Source: Hygrocybe punicea
Lineage: Eukaryota > Basidiomycota > Agaricomycetes > Agaricales > Hygrophoraceae
NCBI GenBank assembly: GCA_963556145.1
Contig: OY744464.1
Location: 5,394,001 to 5,458,000, forward strand
Reading direction: 5' to 3'
Length of the DNA: 64,000 nucleotides
The first letter of the stretch is position 1, and every line of letters starts with the position of its first letter. The position numbers and the translations under genes are program-made. Under the pieces are notes generated by a model that was given only the letters and a program-made list of their open reading frames with translations, did no database searches and was not told the origin of the DNA. Shown piece after piece: positions 19,865 to 31,649 of this stretch.

Positions 19865-22282
19865 TTACTTTCGACGAGCGCGTTTCTTCGCTTTACTCTT
19901 CTCTCTCTCCATCGCCTTCTCCTCTGCTCTCTCGCTTTCCAGCGAACCCAGCGTTCTCTTCATACGAGTGTTATATTCTTCATCCTTCCGTGCCTGCTTC
20001 TTCTGTTGCACAGCAGCCAGAAATCGAGCATCCTTGCGAAGTTCCCTGATGGCCCCCTTCCTTTCTTGTTTAACTTGATTGCGAAGCTTAGACGCCTCCT
20101 TTCTGTCGCGATCAGGGTCCTGATGCCGCAAGTACGAAGACGTTGAGACATCAAACTTGGGAATATAAGTCGCAATGGGAATCGGTTTATGTGCTTGCAG
20201 GAGAAGTGGCCGTCGAGATTGTCTTGAAAAGTTCAGCAGCCGGTCAATCATCTCGTAAGAGGCTTTCAGCCGAGTCTATAATTCCACAAACGTTAAGATA
20301 GAAAGTTGACGGTACAAATGGGCCTTACTTTGAGACTTTCAGGAAGTTTCTTCCGGTTGATCTTGATTAAAACCTCGTGCAAGGGCCCATAAAGCTCTAT
20401 AAATCCATCCAGGCTTTTGTACATATCTGCGAATCGTCCAAGGAGGTCGAAGGCAAGACCTAAAAGATCGACTTTTGCTTGTTCTTCATCTACATCTCCA
20501 GACAACATTGCCACCAAGTTTGGTTTGTGTGCTGCAAGGGCATTGCGATTTCCGTTCACATCCATCGACAATGGAGAACACAGATCTGACTTGAAGTCGG
20601 GAGACGGGAACGAACCTGGAAGGGAGGCGACATCCTTGTATCCGTGTGGAGCCAGATGCAGTACAGAATTGACCAGAAAATTAATAGCCTCCGGGACGAA
20701 ACGCTTCGACAACTCTTCAAACTGCAAGAAGAGTGTGCATAGAAAAAGGCCACTAGTTATATCGTCGAGTGATCTCACGCGTCCCAAGCCTAGGTAAGCC
20801 CCCATAAGCAATCGCGTAGGGGAGATTACCGCATGGTTCATGTCACTGGTGGGCCAGATAACGCCAATCGTGCGCAAAAAACAGAGTTCAGCCAGTCCGG
20901 GCCAAGTCTTGGCATCAGGATCGAGTGCACCGCGAGAAAGTCCTCTCTTGAGGTTCTTGTGCATCAAGGAAAGCTTTTCAACGAAGTACTCTGCAGATTG
21001 AATGGGGTAGGATTGGGTAAGAGCATACAGATGGGGCAACAGTGAAGATAGGACCGTGAAGCGCGGAGATGGTGGACTTGTTATGTATAAGACGTGATCA
21101 ATAAGGACTGTAGTTAAATTCTGCGAATTTGCATATCAGCGAGTGCACAACGAAACTAAGCAGGACGTGCCTGTAGTTTGAGTTTGTTGTCAGGGGACAG
21201 ACTCGGATGGTATAATGTCCTGATACGCTGGACTACAACTGGAAAATCCTCGTCGGCGACGTCCTTCACAATCTCCAGAAATTCTGCGTGCGAAGGTGGA
21301 CATGCAAATGTAAATGGAATATCCGGGTCCTGCCCGGCCTCGGAACTTTCTGAATGATCCTGACCCTCGTCTTCTTCGGAATCCACATTGCTCTCTTTTG
21401 CTTGCCCATCTGGCCCATCTGGCCCGTCTTCGTCACTGCCATCCTCATCCTTCCCCATCATGCGTCGTTGTCTTCGGTTTTCTGCCTTCTCCAGTGCCTC
21501 TTTCTCCTCCAAAGCCAGTTCCTCTTCGGTTTTGGTCCTATCCTTCGCTTTCGCCCGTTTGTCAAAGGCAAGTTCACGAACATGTTGGTCATAGTTATCG
21601 GGAGTCTCGTCCATAGCTGAGGAATTAGGAGTATAAAGTAATGACCGAAGGGAATCGAATTCCTGGTCAAGTTTGAGACGAATATCATCTCCACGTTCTC
21701 GCTCCAATTGGCGAAGCCACTAAACAAACGTTATTAATGGAGTATGGTGGTTCACAGAGGGGAAAAGGAGACCTTATGTTCCTTGCTTTTGGCCATAACC
21801 TCCGCCATTACTTCCGCTTTCGATTTTTTCCCTTCATCCTCCAGACCCAAATCAGCATCATCGGCAACATCCAATTTGGACAAGCTCTGGCCATAGTGGG
21901 TAAGCTCATCTTCGTCGTCGAGATTGAATACCGCGGCTTTCGAGGTGCGTTGCCTTTCCCTCGTAAATCTCTCCAACATACGCTCGTCCAGAGTCATAGA
22001 CGGATCGTTCTCGCCAAATCGGCGATCTACAATCCCTCCAGCACGATCTTTTTGTTCATACTCCTTCAAAAGAGTCCTCTTTCGCTGGACATTGTTCGAT
22101 TTTTTTGTTTTGAGTTAGAATGCCTATTGAGCAGAATACAACAAGCAAACCTGCTCTATTCCCGCCTGCTTGCTCTGGGCAGGTCGGCCCGTGACGCCCT
22201 TGAGCTTCCTCCCACCAACATTGTGTTTGAGCTTGGTGACTTTGACGTCGAAAGGATTTAATTTTTGGTTGCGCACTGGCAT
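19865..22282 (-). CDS. NOP14: nucleolar protein Nop14 (SSU processome)
   Basis: Nop14 is a nucleolar U3-processome component needed for 18S rRNA maturation and 40S export. The start at 22282 reads [20 protein letters not shown], followed by [20 protein letters not shown] and, after an intron, [20 protein letters not shown] and [15 protein letters not shown], all diagnostic. The middle is acidic ([15 protein letters not shown]). The C-terminal half contains [20 protein letters not shown] and, in the last exon, [13 protein letters not shown] followed by a basic tail ending [11 protein letters not shown], a likely nucleolar signal. The sum of visible exons is about 715 residues, somewhat shorter than yeast Nop14 (about 810), so one or two small exons may be missed. 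It lies 172 bases upstream of ATR in the same orientation. Confidence 0.92.
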
Positions 22283-22443
22283 GTGCAAGTCCGAGTCTTT
22301 GGTGGTAATATTTAATAATTATGTAATCATAAGTAAATAAATAAATAATTGCCGAGAAAAGCACGTGATAACATGACGGCGGCCTTCTGTGCAGACCCAC
22401 TACTAGTACTATACCACACTGCTGCACCATCTTCTCAGCAATA
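22283..22443. promoter_or_regulatory. bidirectional promoter NOP14 / NTF2-like gene
   Basis: A 161-base divergent interval. It contains an AT-rich run (ATTTAATAATTATGTAATCA) and tandem TAAA/AAAT words around 22330. Confidence 0.5.
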
Positions 22444-23558
22444 ATGACTTCAACTATAGCATTTCCTTCAAACTCTAACCGATACAGCGCAGCCAACATG
22501 TCTGTCGTCTCACTTCATGCCACCGCCGTCGAAGTCTGCGACTTCGTTTATGGCGACAGTGACGCTCCAACTCCACTAGATGCCATCGATCGCTTTTACG
22601 AGGCCAGCGCCAGTGAGTTCCTCCTCTTCAGAAGTCGTTGCACAACTCAAAACGTTTTGGCTGGTAGTGTAAGATGATCCATTCTTGACGTACTTTTCAC
22701 CATACGATTAACAACTCCAAAAGCTACGAAAACCCATTGTTGACCGCGACATCACGAACCGTGATTTCAGACATTTATAAACTCTCGCGACAGCTGAGCA
22801 AGGTGGACGTGCCTAAACCGCTTGCGATGCTTTACACGCTTTTTCGTATAATACCACCGGGTAGACGTGTCAAGGTTGGGGGAGCACAAGACGTGCAAGA
22901 CTCGTTGTTCCAAGCTCTGCGCGTATGGACGGAACTTGGCGACATGTCGGAGAGCGAAAGCTTTGGTATGTTTGCGGCTTTATATTATGTTTTATACTTC
23001 TCTTTAACTGACAGGATCATAGACGGGCACCGCAAGACTGTAGTCGAACACACGCTGAACATCCTCTTTCTGCCGGGGCTCCACAGTGACTCTGCGAGCT
23101 CCTCTCACTCCTCTTCGACCCTCTCACTCTCCATGATGGCCCCACCGCACCCCACCGCTCCATCACTGCCGCTACCACTGACATCATTCAGTGTGCCATC
23201 CCCGTTTCACCTTCGACTGCACATCATGACTCGACTGTCGTTCAATGAGCAGGGGAGGATAACACACCATCGAGACTTCTGGGACATCAAGGATGTGCTT
23301 GGATTGGTTCCCGGACTGGGGCTCGCCCAGTGGATCTCGAGCCGAGTGGTGGCGCAGGGATTGGGGCTAGTGGGCCGACTTTGGGCAGGCACGGCCTCCT
23401 CGACAGAGAATGGAACGGTGTCGCGATCCCGTTCACACTCTTACTTTCAGTCGTATCCGGGGTCGGTGGACCAGACACGGGCGCAGTCACACGCGGGGTC
23501 GGAATGGGGGGACGGGGACTTGGAGTGGTCGCAGGGATGTACTGGACGGATGCACTAG
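22444..23558 (+). CDS. SigF-like NTF2-like domain protein
   Basis: The exons read SLHATAVEVCDFVYGDSDAP, DAIDRFYEASA, then YENPLLTATSRTVISDIYKL, SRQLSKVDVPKPLAMLYTLF, ALRVWTELGDMSESESF and DGHRKTVVEHTLNILFLPGL, then MTRLSFNEQGRITHHRDFWD IKDV. This order (FYxxxAxYENP, a hydrophobic core, a late HHRDFWDIKD) is what I associate with basidiomycete proteins annotated as SigF-like NTF2-like, a cone-shaped fold often used for small-ligand binding; no enzyme activity is established. The second intron closes in frame with acceptor GATCATAG. The first does not: consensus donor CCA/GTGAGT at 22613 and acceptor AAAAG at 22723 leave the frame one base out. About 300 residues; the C-terminal tail is Ser-rich. 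Confidence 0.7.
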
Positions 23559-26500
23559 GATGAGGAGGTTGATCAACTAAATCTAAGGCGATCTTAGGCT
23601 GGGAGTGATCGTGTGATCGACATAGTCGGTGAGGCTTGGTGGCGCGTGTCTTATGTCCGTATGTTTGGCCATGAATTGATCACGGGTCAGAGTCTTATCG
23701 CGCACCGCCTCGTTCGTTCATAAAGTCTTCATCGAGGTCTTCATCTAGGAGACGTGACAAAAATCGACCTTGAGTGTATAAGCAGCACGGTGACAGCAGA
23801 AAGACACCGACAGGGCCTATCTCTGCCATGGAGAGTAACATATCGAGGGTTGCCATGAAGCAGAGTCATGGAAAATCCCGACGTGTTTCAAGTTACACTG
23901 CCACAGAGAAGGAGACAAATTATTGCAATCGATCCAGATAGAAGAAGGGTTCGGGCTAATCTCGGTTTCATCTTCGTCGATTGAGTTTGGTTTGCGACTC
24001 GACCCCTCTGTCTGGGGGCTTGCCACCAACACTCCAAGACGAATCCTGGAATATTCAGCCAATGTACTGCAGGACAGGGGCCCGGGTGGCGTGCAGGTCG
24101 GTCGAACCCGAGCCAACCTTCTCTTTTCGCTACCACTGCAACACCCGAATATACATTGAACCTCAACTTGTCGCCTCTGTATTTAACCAAACGCATATTT
24201 GGTGGGAAACACTTACGCCACAGCTTTCCACTTCCCATGATCAGCCTTTCTCACTGGCGCACGGTGCTTCTGTGCCTTGCCCTTTTCCAACCCCCCGATT
24301 ACTTACGAAGGTTCTCGCTCAACGACCCTGCAAGTCCAAGTGCCTTTCTTGTCTGCTTCTTCAAAACAAACGCTGCCGCGGAATCGGAGGCCCGCAATGC
24401 CTTTGACAGTTCATTTGGCAAACAGGCATGTGATGCGCAGTGCTCGATGCCCAAACAGTACAACCTAAATGATCTCCAGGGCCACAACGTCCTTGTCTCT
24501 CGCTCACGCACGGACCTCTTATCGTGCTGGTGCTGTGCCGTTTCGCCTCTAGCCGCCACGGGCGAAACAAGCGCTATGCGTCTCACACGACCACTCCAAC
24601 TGGGTTTCGTTTTTCTTTTTCTTTTCCTTGTTCCCATGAACGGCATTAGGAGAACGGTGTGCTCGTGGGTAAAACAGGGATCGCTGCCGGGCGGGCTGAT
24701 TTTGGGGGACACTGGGGACATGCTGACACGCTCACCCTCGACGCCACTCTCGCAGGCATAGCTCCAGGCTCCAACAATGTCTCCGGCTTCTATAAATGCC
24801 CTAGCGCGCGCCGCGCACTGCCTTTGTGCACCAAGGATCTCAAGTGACACCTACACCCTTGCCCCGTACATAACGGAGCGTATACAATGTGTCGGGTCTA
24901 CATATCCCAAAACAACAAAACTATACACGCAGCGCGATCACGTGGCAGTGTCATAGTACACGGTCTCAGCCATCAGGATTTGGAATTTTTACTTCAGGGA
25001 TTGAAACCAGCCCTGAGCTCAGAAGCCGACTCCAACGCTGGACGCCATGCACATACTCGCAAGCTATGAGTAGAACCGAAGTCGCAGAACCGAGATAGCA
25101 GGGACCCACGTGTATTGCTAACTACAAGTGTGGTGTTCTCCTGAAGACTCTGTCGGTGAGTGAGAGGGGGGGGGGGGTGCCATTTCGAATTTACAGTAAT
25201 AATAGGGATCCCAGGTATAAAACACCCACGCAACCGGGACCGCAAATCGCTAAATCGCCAATCACCAATCGTAAATTTACTAAAGCAAACTCATTCACCA
25301 GTCAAATATGGTCATCGCGTTCCCGTTCCGTATAATATTTGATTCTGGGGGTCGTTTTCCATAAATGAAAGGGCAAGACAACAACAGGGTCCTCGTTCCA
25401 CAGGCCACAGCCTCACCTGCTAAATTCGGGCTGACACTTGGCAAGTACATGAATGTAACGTAACGTTTGGACCCAAGGTATATATTTGCAAGCTACGGTA
25501 ACCCGATTATCGATTGCTGTCCGTTGAGAGGAGAAGCATCATGGCACAATCGTGACAGACGTCGCACCGCTGCACCTCGATCGCGAGAAGAATGACGCTT
25601 CTCGTCGAAGGTCCCTCCGAGCTGACCAAATCGGCCTTACCCCTCCCCCTGTCAGTGTTGAATAACCGCAAGGGGGATCCCCTTAACGCAACGCAGATGC
25701 GCAAAGGTCCGGAAGTCCGTGTCCCGTACATACCTATGAGGCATAGGCATTATTACAATATTGTTGGACATGGCACACACTTCAGACGCTGGCACTCCCT
25801 GATTTCATACGAGGAACGCGGGTTGCTGGTCACTGCAAAGCTGTCAGTGACAGTTACCAGCTAACCAAATGGTTCAAATACTATTTGACTGTACTGGCAA
25901 CGAAAAACATTTTGTTTACTCATCTATAGGAACCGTTGGGGATGACCGACTCGGAAACGAAACGACAAGACAAAGACCAGATAAACATCCCCAGGTCTCG
26001 ATCATGACGAGAACCTGTTGTCTAGGAACTAGGGGAACCTTTCCGTCAAACGAGAGTACAGGGGGCACTGCACTCTCAAACTTGCACTGCACTGGCGGAC
26101 GGGTCGGGGTCGTCGAGGTGTAAATTGAATATAACACTGGATCGATTCCCAATGAGACAGTGAGTAAGCGAACTCACTTCACTCTCCCACTAGGGCCATG
26201 ACCACCGAAGTCGGCAGACTCGGGCATGGTCGCTCCCCCCTCTCGTCACCATCGCCGGTGCTGACTAGATGGACGGACGCATGGACGGACGCATGCAGGC
26301 AGGCATATGGAAGCTTACTACTGCAATACTGCTGTGTGCGGAGTTGGCAGCAGAGAATCTTGATGATGCATGATATATGTATGGTATGTTATACACATGT
26401 GGATAAATTCCATCCATACAGCAGCTACAATACATGTTCAAAGTTGACAGTGTCAGTGTTTAACGTTTGACATTGTAACCGGCCAATTGACCCGAGTGAG

Positions 26501-28321
26501 CCTCCAGCTCACACCGGTGAAAATAACCAATTCGAAAGGAGGAACAGCGCGAAAGAATTCGGGAAGCCCATCAGTATAACCAGTGCCCGCAACGGTACTG
26601 CCACTATTAGTCTAATATTTGCCTACTTAGCCAACTGGTCATCGCCACCCAAAAGAAAATCCTTTCTTCTGGCTCGCGGAATAAAAAAATCGAACGAAGG
26701 ACCCAATGTTGTAACATTTTGGCGGGACGATAATAATAATAATAAGCTCCTAGCTCCTGGCTAGGAGCTCTCAAAATCCAACAAGAGTTATTACTTTCAC
26801 ACGACGCGAAAACAAAAATTGGCAAAAAAAAAAAAAAAAAACTCGTCTCGCCTCGTCTCAAGGCCCCTCGAAGGGCTCACACCCATATTTATACCGTACC
26901 AAGGGGGGGAGTGTTGGTTGTGTCACGTTTTTCACATTTTTTCAGGGCGACCCTGATTATTATAATAACAACACACACACCAAAAAAAAAAAACAACAAC
27001 AACGCTTTGGGGCCAAAAGGGGCGGGAGCCATTTGGTCCTTCGCATGAGCGTATACGTATACGCATACGTTAGTAGGATATGTAGGAATGTTAGGAATGG
27101 AATGTACATACACAAGTACTAGACTCGTTATGTAACAGCCCACAAAAAAAAAAAAAAAAGAACACACACACAACACAAATGCTCGCGTCGGCTGTTCGAG
27201 TTAGTTCTAAATGGAAGAAACGCCCACTATTATGGTACAACTCTATAGTGTACTACGGAGTAACACCGGTGTAAGCGCGCGCTGCATTCCAAGTCACAAT
27301 TGACAGGCCGACCACGCCGCATACACGCGCAACGCTAGGCAGAAAAAAGTGCGTCACTAGTACTCTCACCCACGCCAACACTTCGGAGTCATTTTTCCAA
27401 GTTCACTTTTCCAATTCCATGTTCTGCTCTAATCCAATAACGTTATTTTTTTTGTTTGGATTTGAAGCATCTATATTTCATTACTCCTAGTGGTACAAAA
27501 AAAGCTTGGGGATTTCGTCGTCAAGCACGATATATATATAAAAAAGGAACTCTCCTCCCTCTCTGCAAAGGACAGAAAAAAAAGGCGGGACAAAAAAACC
27601 ACAACGAACAACAAAACAGGGGGAAAAAACGAAAGCGACGACACGACGGGATCGCGGGTGAATGAATATATATTTCCGACGATGTCATTCCGCAACAACA
27701 ACGCACGCCCAGAATCTTTTCTCCCTGAAATAAATAGAATAGCGATTAACAGCTGGGATGCGATACAGCTGCCTCGGGAGGGTGGCGGTGGCGGTGGTTG
27801 ACGGTGGTGGGTGCGGGCGGGTAGATGCACAGTAAACGTGTCCGTGTGTGCCTGCGTGTCCGCATTCGAAAGAGGGAGAAAATAAGATAATAAAAAAAGC
27901 ACGGCGGTTCAAGATTCCAAAAAAAGGAAAAAAAAAAGAAGTCTGTAGAAAATTGAACAAAAAACGGGGAGCCGACGCGATGGGAGGAGGAGGGGTGGGG
28001 AAGTGATACAATATGAAGCTTGAGGCGCTGGTGAGTACAAAACACGAATGACGTGATAGATAAGAACGAGATCTGGCCAGGGTGAAGCTGGTACTGGTGG
28101 TGGTGGTGCTGTCGTTGTGTGCATGCATGCGTAAAACAAGGAATCAAAAAAAAAGGAGTCGTCGTCGAGCGCTGTAGGAATGTGGACCAAATATATATAT
28201 ATTCTCGCACCAGCAAACGCCAGGTCGCCGGTTTCGTTTCTCCCAATTTTTAAATTTTTTTAATGTGGTGGTATGTCACAGCCCGGCGGGGGGGGTGAGG
28301 GTGCGAGGACGATTTGCACAT
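23559..28321. other. 4.8 kb gene-poor region 3' of the GATA gene
   Basis: No family was recognised on either strand. The longest frames (24156-24761 plus, 24299-24850 minus) overlap each other and lack domain-like blocks. Contents seen: TATA-like words at 24788-24795 (CTATAAAT) and 25215-25222 (GGTATAAA), a G-run at 25168-25177, a duplicated ATGGACGGACGC at 26268-26291, poly-A runs at about 26824-26840 and 27143-27158, and palindromic GTATACGTATAC at 27051. The part from about 27.5 kb to 28.3 kb may be 3' untranslated sequence of the GATA gene. Confidence 0.45.
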
Positions 28322-28523
28322 TCACGAGACGACAGCGGTTGGCAGCGCCACCATGGCGGTAGCGTTGTTCCGCTCGTCTGCGGCCACGATCCCGTTGTCG
28401 TCTGTGCCATTCTGGGCCCAGGCATTCTCGCGCGGCTGCTCTGGCATGGACCCGCGTCGGAAAAACTCTGTAGTTGTGGGGAAATAACTCGCTGGGGTCG
28501 ATGCGGCCTTGCGTGGGGTTGGA

Positions 28524-28561
<38 letters not shown>

Positions 28562-29932
28562 TTGCTGTTGCTGCTGCTGTTGTTGCTGTTGTTGTTGTTG
28601 CTGCTGCTGCTGCTGCTGCTGTTGTTGCTGGTGCTGCAGTGAAGCAATGTCGGATAATGGAGCATTCGGGAGGCGGATGCCACCGTCTTGCGGAGGAAGG
28701 AGTGGCGGTGATTGTGATGAAACCTCGCGAGGGATGGAAAACGGTGTCATGTTAGGTGAGTTGAAAGAAGTCGGTGGCGCAGAGCCAGAAGAGTAGACAG
28801 AGACTAGGGGGAAGAGATCAGCAGGAACACGGGGCGAGGAAAAAGGTTATGTTGACGCACCGTTATCGTCCCAGTCGCTTGTTCCACTTCCAGAACGAGC
28901 AGAAGAAGCGGAAGAAGAGGACACCGAACTACGACGGACGAGACCGAACTCGCGGGGTTCCTTCTTTACGATAGCCACCAACTTTGCCTTTGGAGAGAGA
29001 GTGCCTTTGCTCTGCTTGCGTGCCTTGTTGCCAGCGCGGAGTTCGTCGAAGCGGAGTGGACGTGGGCGGAGGTGCGTGCGTTCGTAGAGACCACACTTGT
29101 TGCAGACGATTTTACCCGGGTTGAGGGTTGAGCGACGCCAGGAGGGTGGCTCTGTTGTGTGGCAGTTGAAACAGCGTCTGCGGAGATACTGAGTCTCTTT
29201 GGAAGCAGCGTCATCGGTGTGCTGTACTGGGAGACCGGTGTGTGGAGAGAGATAGGACATGTTTATGGGATGGCATGACGGAGATGAGGGAGGGCGGAAG
29301 AAGGGAGATTGAGAGGGCACGATGACGGGGGCTGTGTCTTCGAGTTTTATAGGATGGGAATCGTCGAGATTGTCGAATTCGTGGTAGGACGAATGGGGAG
29401 ATGAGCCCATGGAAGGGATGAACTGGTCGGAGTGGAGTGCGGAGGGGTCTGCAGAGAGAGGCAGAGGCTCGCCGTAAATGGCGTCCTGTCTGGATGGATA
29501 GTGAATGAGGGAGTTGTTTTCGAATGAAGCGGAGTGGGGGAACTGCTGGAAGGGGATTGGGTCGCCGTCCTGGTCGCGACGGACGTAGGGAAAAGTAGCG
29601 CGACGCATGAGAGAGTAGTCCTGGGGGTGGCGGGGATTTGAGTTGTGGTAGGAGATTGGGGAGTCGAAGGGAGTGTCTGGGGCTGGGTCGATGTAGAGGT
29701 CGGGGGGGACATCGTGGTCGTAGAGCTCCTGGAGAAGGGAGCCACGGGAGTGCTGTATGGGAAAGGAGGGGGACCAGAAGGGCTGGGAGTCGTCGGTTGA
29801 AAAGATGTTCGGGACAGGGTCGACGAAGTGCTTGTAATTTTGGGGGGAGGGAATGTCGTGGCGAGGGGAGGGAGTGCGGGGCGTGGAGGCGTCCGAGTAG
29901 GAAGAGTATGGGTCGAAGTGGAGGACGTCCAT
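28322..29932 (-). CDS. GATA-type zinc-finger transcription factor with polyglutamine tract
   Basis: Two exons give about 517 residues. Exon 1 (29932-28853 approx.) starts MDVLHFDPYSSYSDASTPRT and is Pro/Ser-rich. The finger has C254 and C257 (CFNC), W at 265, C277 and C280 (CNKC), then GLYERTHLRPRP; the loop is 19 residues, longer than the 17-18 of classic GATA fingers. A basic stretch follows (GNKARKQSKGTLSPKAK). The intron (GTGCGT to CCCTAG) joins DN to VSVYSSGSAPPTSF. Exon 2 carries 35 uninterrupted Gln at 416-450. The finger resembles basidiomycete GATA regulators such as Schizophyllum Gat1, linked to fruiting; that link is from memory. It lies 254 bases downstream of ING on the same strand. 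Confidence 0.9.
28526..28630. repeat. CAG/CAA trinucleotide tract (35 Gln codons)
   Basis: A continuous run of CTG and TTG triplets on the plus strand, read as CAG and CAA on the gene strand. The mixture of codons interrupts pure CAG runs, which would limit slippage. Confidence 0.95.
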
Positions 29933-30186
29933 TGTTGTGAGAAGGGGATGGAGAGAAGGGCAGACGATTATTCAGACCCGTTTTGAGGGCGAAACCCAAC
30001 CTGCGACTCAGGGTCTCTGTCCAAATCGGGACATAGCGGGGTTTATTCCATGCTTCGCTCCCAGGACCCCATTGGGACCCCGGGACCCAACCCAGCAGAT
30101 CGGTACGCGTTGCCATCCATCGGACTTGCTCTCCAGATCCCCCGGTTACCTCCTTTTATGTAATCACATTCATCCTATCTCGACTT

Positions 30187-31649
30187 TCATTTCTTCCGTC
30201 CCTTGCGCAACCCAGCCCCAGCCTTCACCCGGCACTCGCTGCAGTACCAACTCTCCGGCAGTGGCTGTTTCAGGTTCACACAAGGCAGGTGGAACTGTAC
30301 TCCAGTCAGCCAACAGCACGCCCTCACACACTCGCCTCTCACACTCACCCATTGGTACGGACAGTCCTTGTTGTCGCACGCGATCATCTGCATTCCCCAT
30401 TAGCAACTGCCTCTTCAATAATCACTATTATCACGCCTACCTCGCCATAGCTCAGCTTCTGGCAGAAACAGTATATCTCCTTGTCCTCCACATCCTCCAC
30501 GTCTCCTTCGTCCTCTCCCTCTGCGTCCTCCTCCCCCTCCTCTTCCCCTTCCCCTTCCACATCTCCCACTTCCTCCTCCGCACCACGCGTCGGGTGGATC
30601 TGTCGCGACAGCCGTGACCGAGCGTACCCACCCCCTGCCAGCCCGGAGACAGGTGGGGGCACCGGGCTCGGCAGCTTCACCGACCCTTGCCCTCCCAGCC
30701 GACGTTCTGCCATCACCGTCATCAGCACTTTTCGCCAATCTCAAACACAAACACAAACTTTTATGCGCAGGTGCAGTCACACCCGTCTCTGATGCACTCA
30801 GCGCATGACGCAGACTCTCGCTGATCCCCGCTGCCGGGTTCCTCCCGTTCACAACGTTTATCCCGTCACTCGCTCCTCCTCCACCGTTCAACTCGCCCTG
30901 CAACGCTCCAACCCGACCGAGGTCCCCCTCAAGTCGCGTTCGTGTCCGCGTCAACAGTCCCACAATCCGCGTTGCCAGCTCCACCTTGTCCCGCGTTAGC
31001 CGCTCCAATTCCGCCTGTCCTCCTGCAATCTTGGGCAGCAAGTGTGCCTTGTTATGACTGGTGCTGGTGTGACTCAGGCCGTTGCCATTGCTGACGGCGC
31101 TGCCACTACCGACGGTTGGCGTGGAAGTTTGCGTAGACGTTTGCGTAGACGAAACCGTGGTGGCAGCGCTTGCCATATCGGTGGCGTTGATGGTGGTGGC
31201 GTCAGCAGTGCCACTATTGCTGGCGAGAGGCAGTGGTGGCGAAGAAGGCCGAGAAGGGTGCCGGAGTGCGTGCCGGATGTATTTCGATGACTCTTTCGCG
31301 ATTTCATGTTGAATTTCTGTCGTAATGAATAAACATAAGAGAATGAAAAAGCAAAGCAACAGATTTTACTACTTGCCTTGCGCACGCAAATCCTTGTGCC
31401 TGATCTCTTGCAACAGATGCTGCACCTCGCTCGGGAGGTTATCTAGGCCTGTAAATACCCCATTCATGTCAGCACGCATACACACACACGCATGCACGGA
31501 AATGGGGGAGACTATTACTACTGCTACTACTGGTACCAAGTAACCCAGCTATCGGGGAACGTTGTACACTGGTAATTAGATCACTGACTGGATATGAATT
31601 CAGATGCGATTGCAGCGGCTTCTTCGAGATTCTGCGCAGAGACGCTCAT
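30187..31649 (-). CDS. ING-family protein with C-terminal PHD finger
   Basis: ING proteins tether histone acetyltransferase or deacetylase complexes to H3K4me3. Exon 1 (ATG at 31649) is MSVSAQNLEEAAAIASEFIS; exon 2 adds SLDNLPSEVQHLLQEIRHKD LRAQ; exon 3 starts EIQHEIAKESSKYIRHALR. The middle is Ser/Thr- and Gly-rich, with a helix-like block QAELERLTRDKVELATRIVG. The last exons hold an acidic stretch and the PHD finger: EIYCFCQKLSYGE, MIACDNKDCPYQW, FHLPCVNLKQPLPESWYCSE, ending KAGAGLRKGRKK. All C4HC3 ligands and the aromatic Y/W positions for methyl-lysine are visible. It is nearest Pho23/Yng-type proteins, but which complex it joins is not decidable here. The intron after LRAQ uses a GC donor (CAAG/GCAAGT). 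Confidence 0.92.

Noticed and set aside
24156..24850. Overlapping 201-codon plus and 183-codon minus frames
   Set aside because: They are mutually antisense, lack recognisable domains and contain no convincing intron-exon structure.
26821..27160. Poly-A runs that could mark processed retrocopies
   Set aside because: No coding sequence or target duplications lie next to the runs.
28265..28796. Plus-strand frames rich in Leu, Ala/Val or Cys
   Set aside because: These are translations of the CTG/TTG strand of the polyglutamine tract.
29211..30116. 301-codon minus-strand frame, Pro/Arg/Ser-rich
   Set aside because: It overlaps the GATA gene in another frame and its composition follows from the Pro/Ser codons of the real protein; no family blocks.
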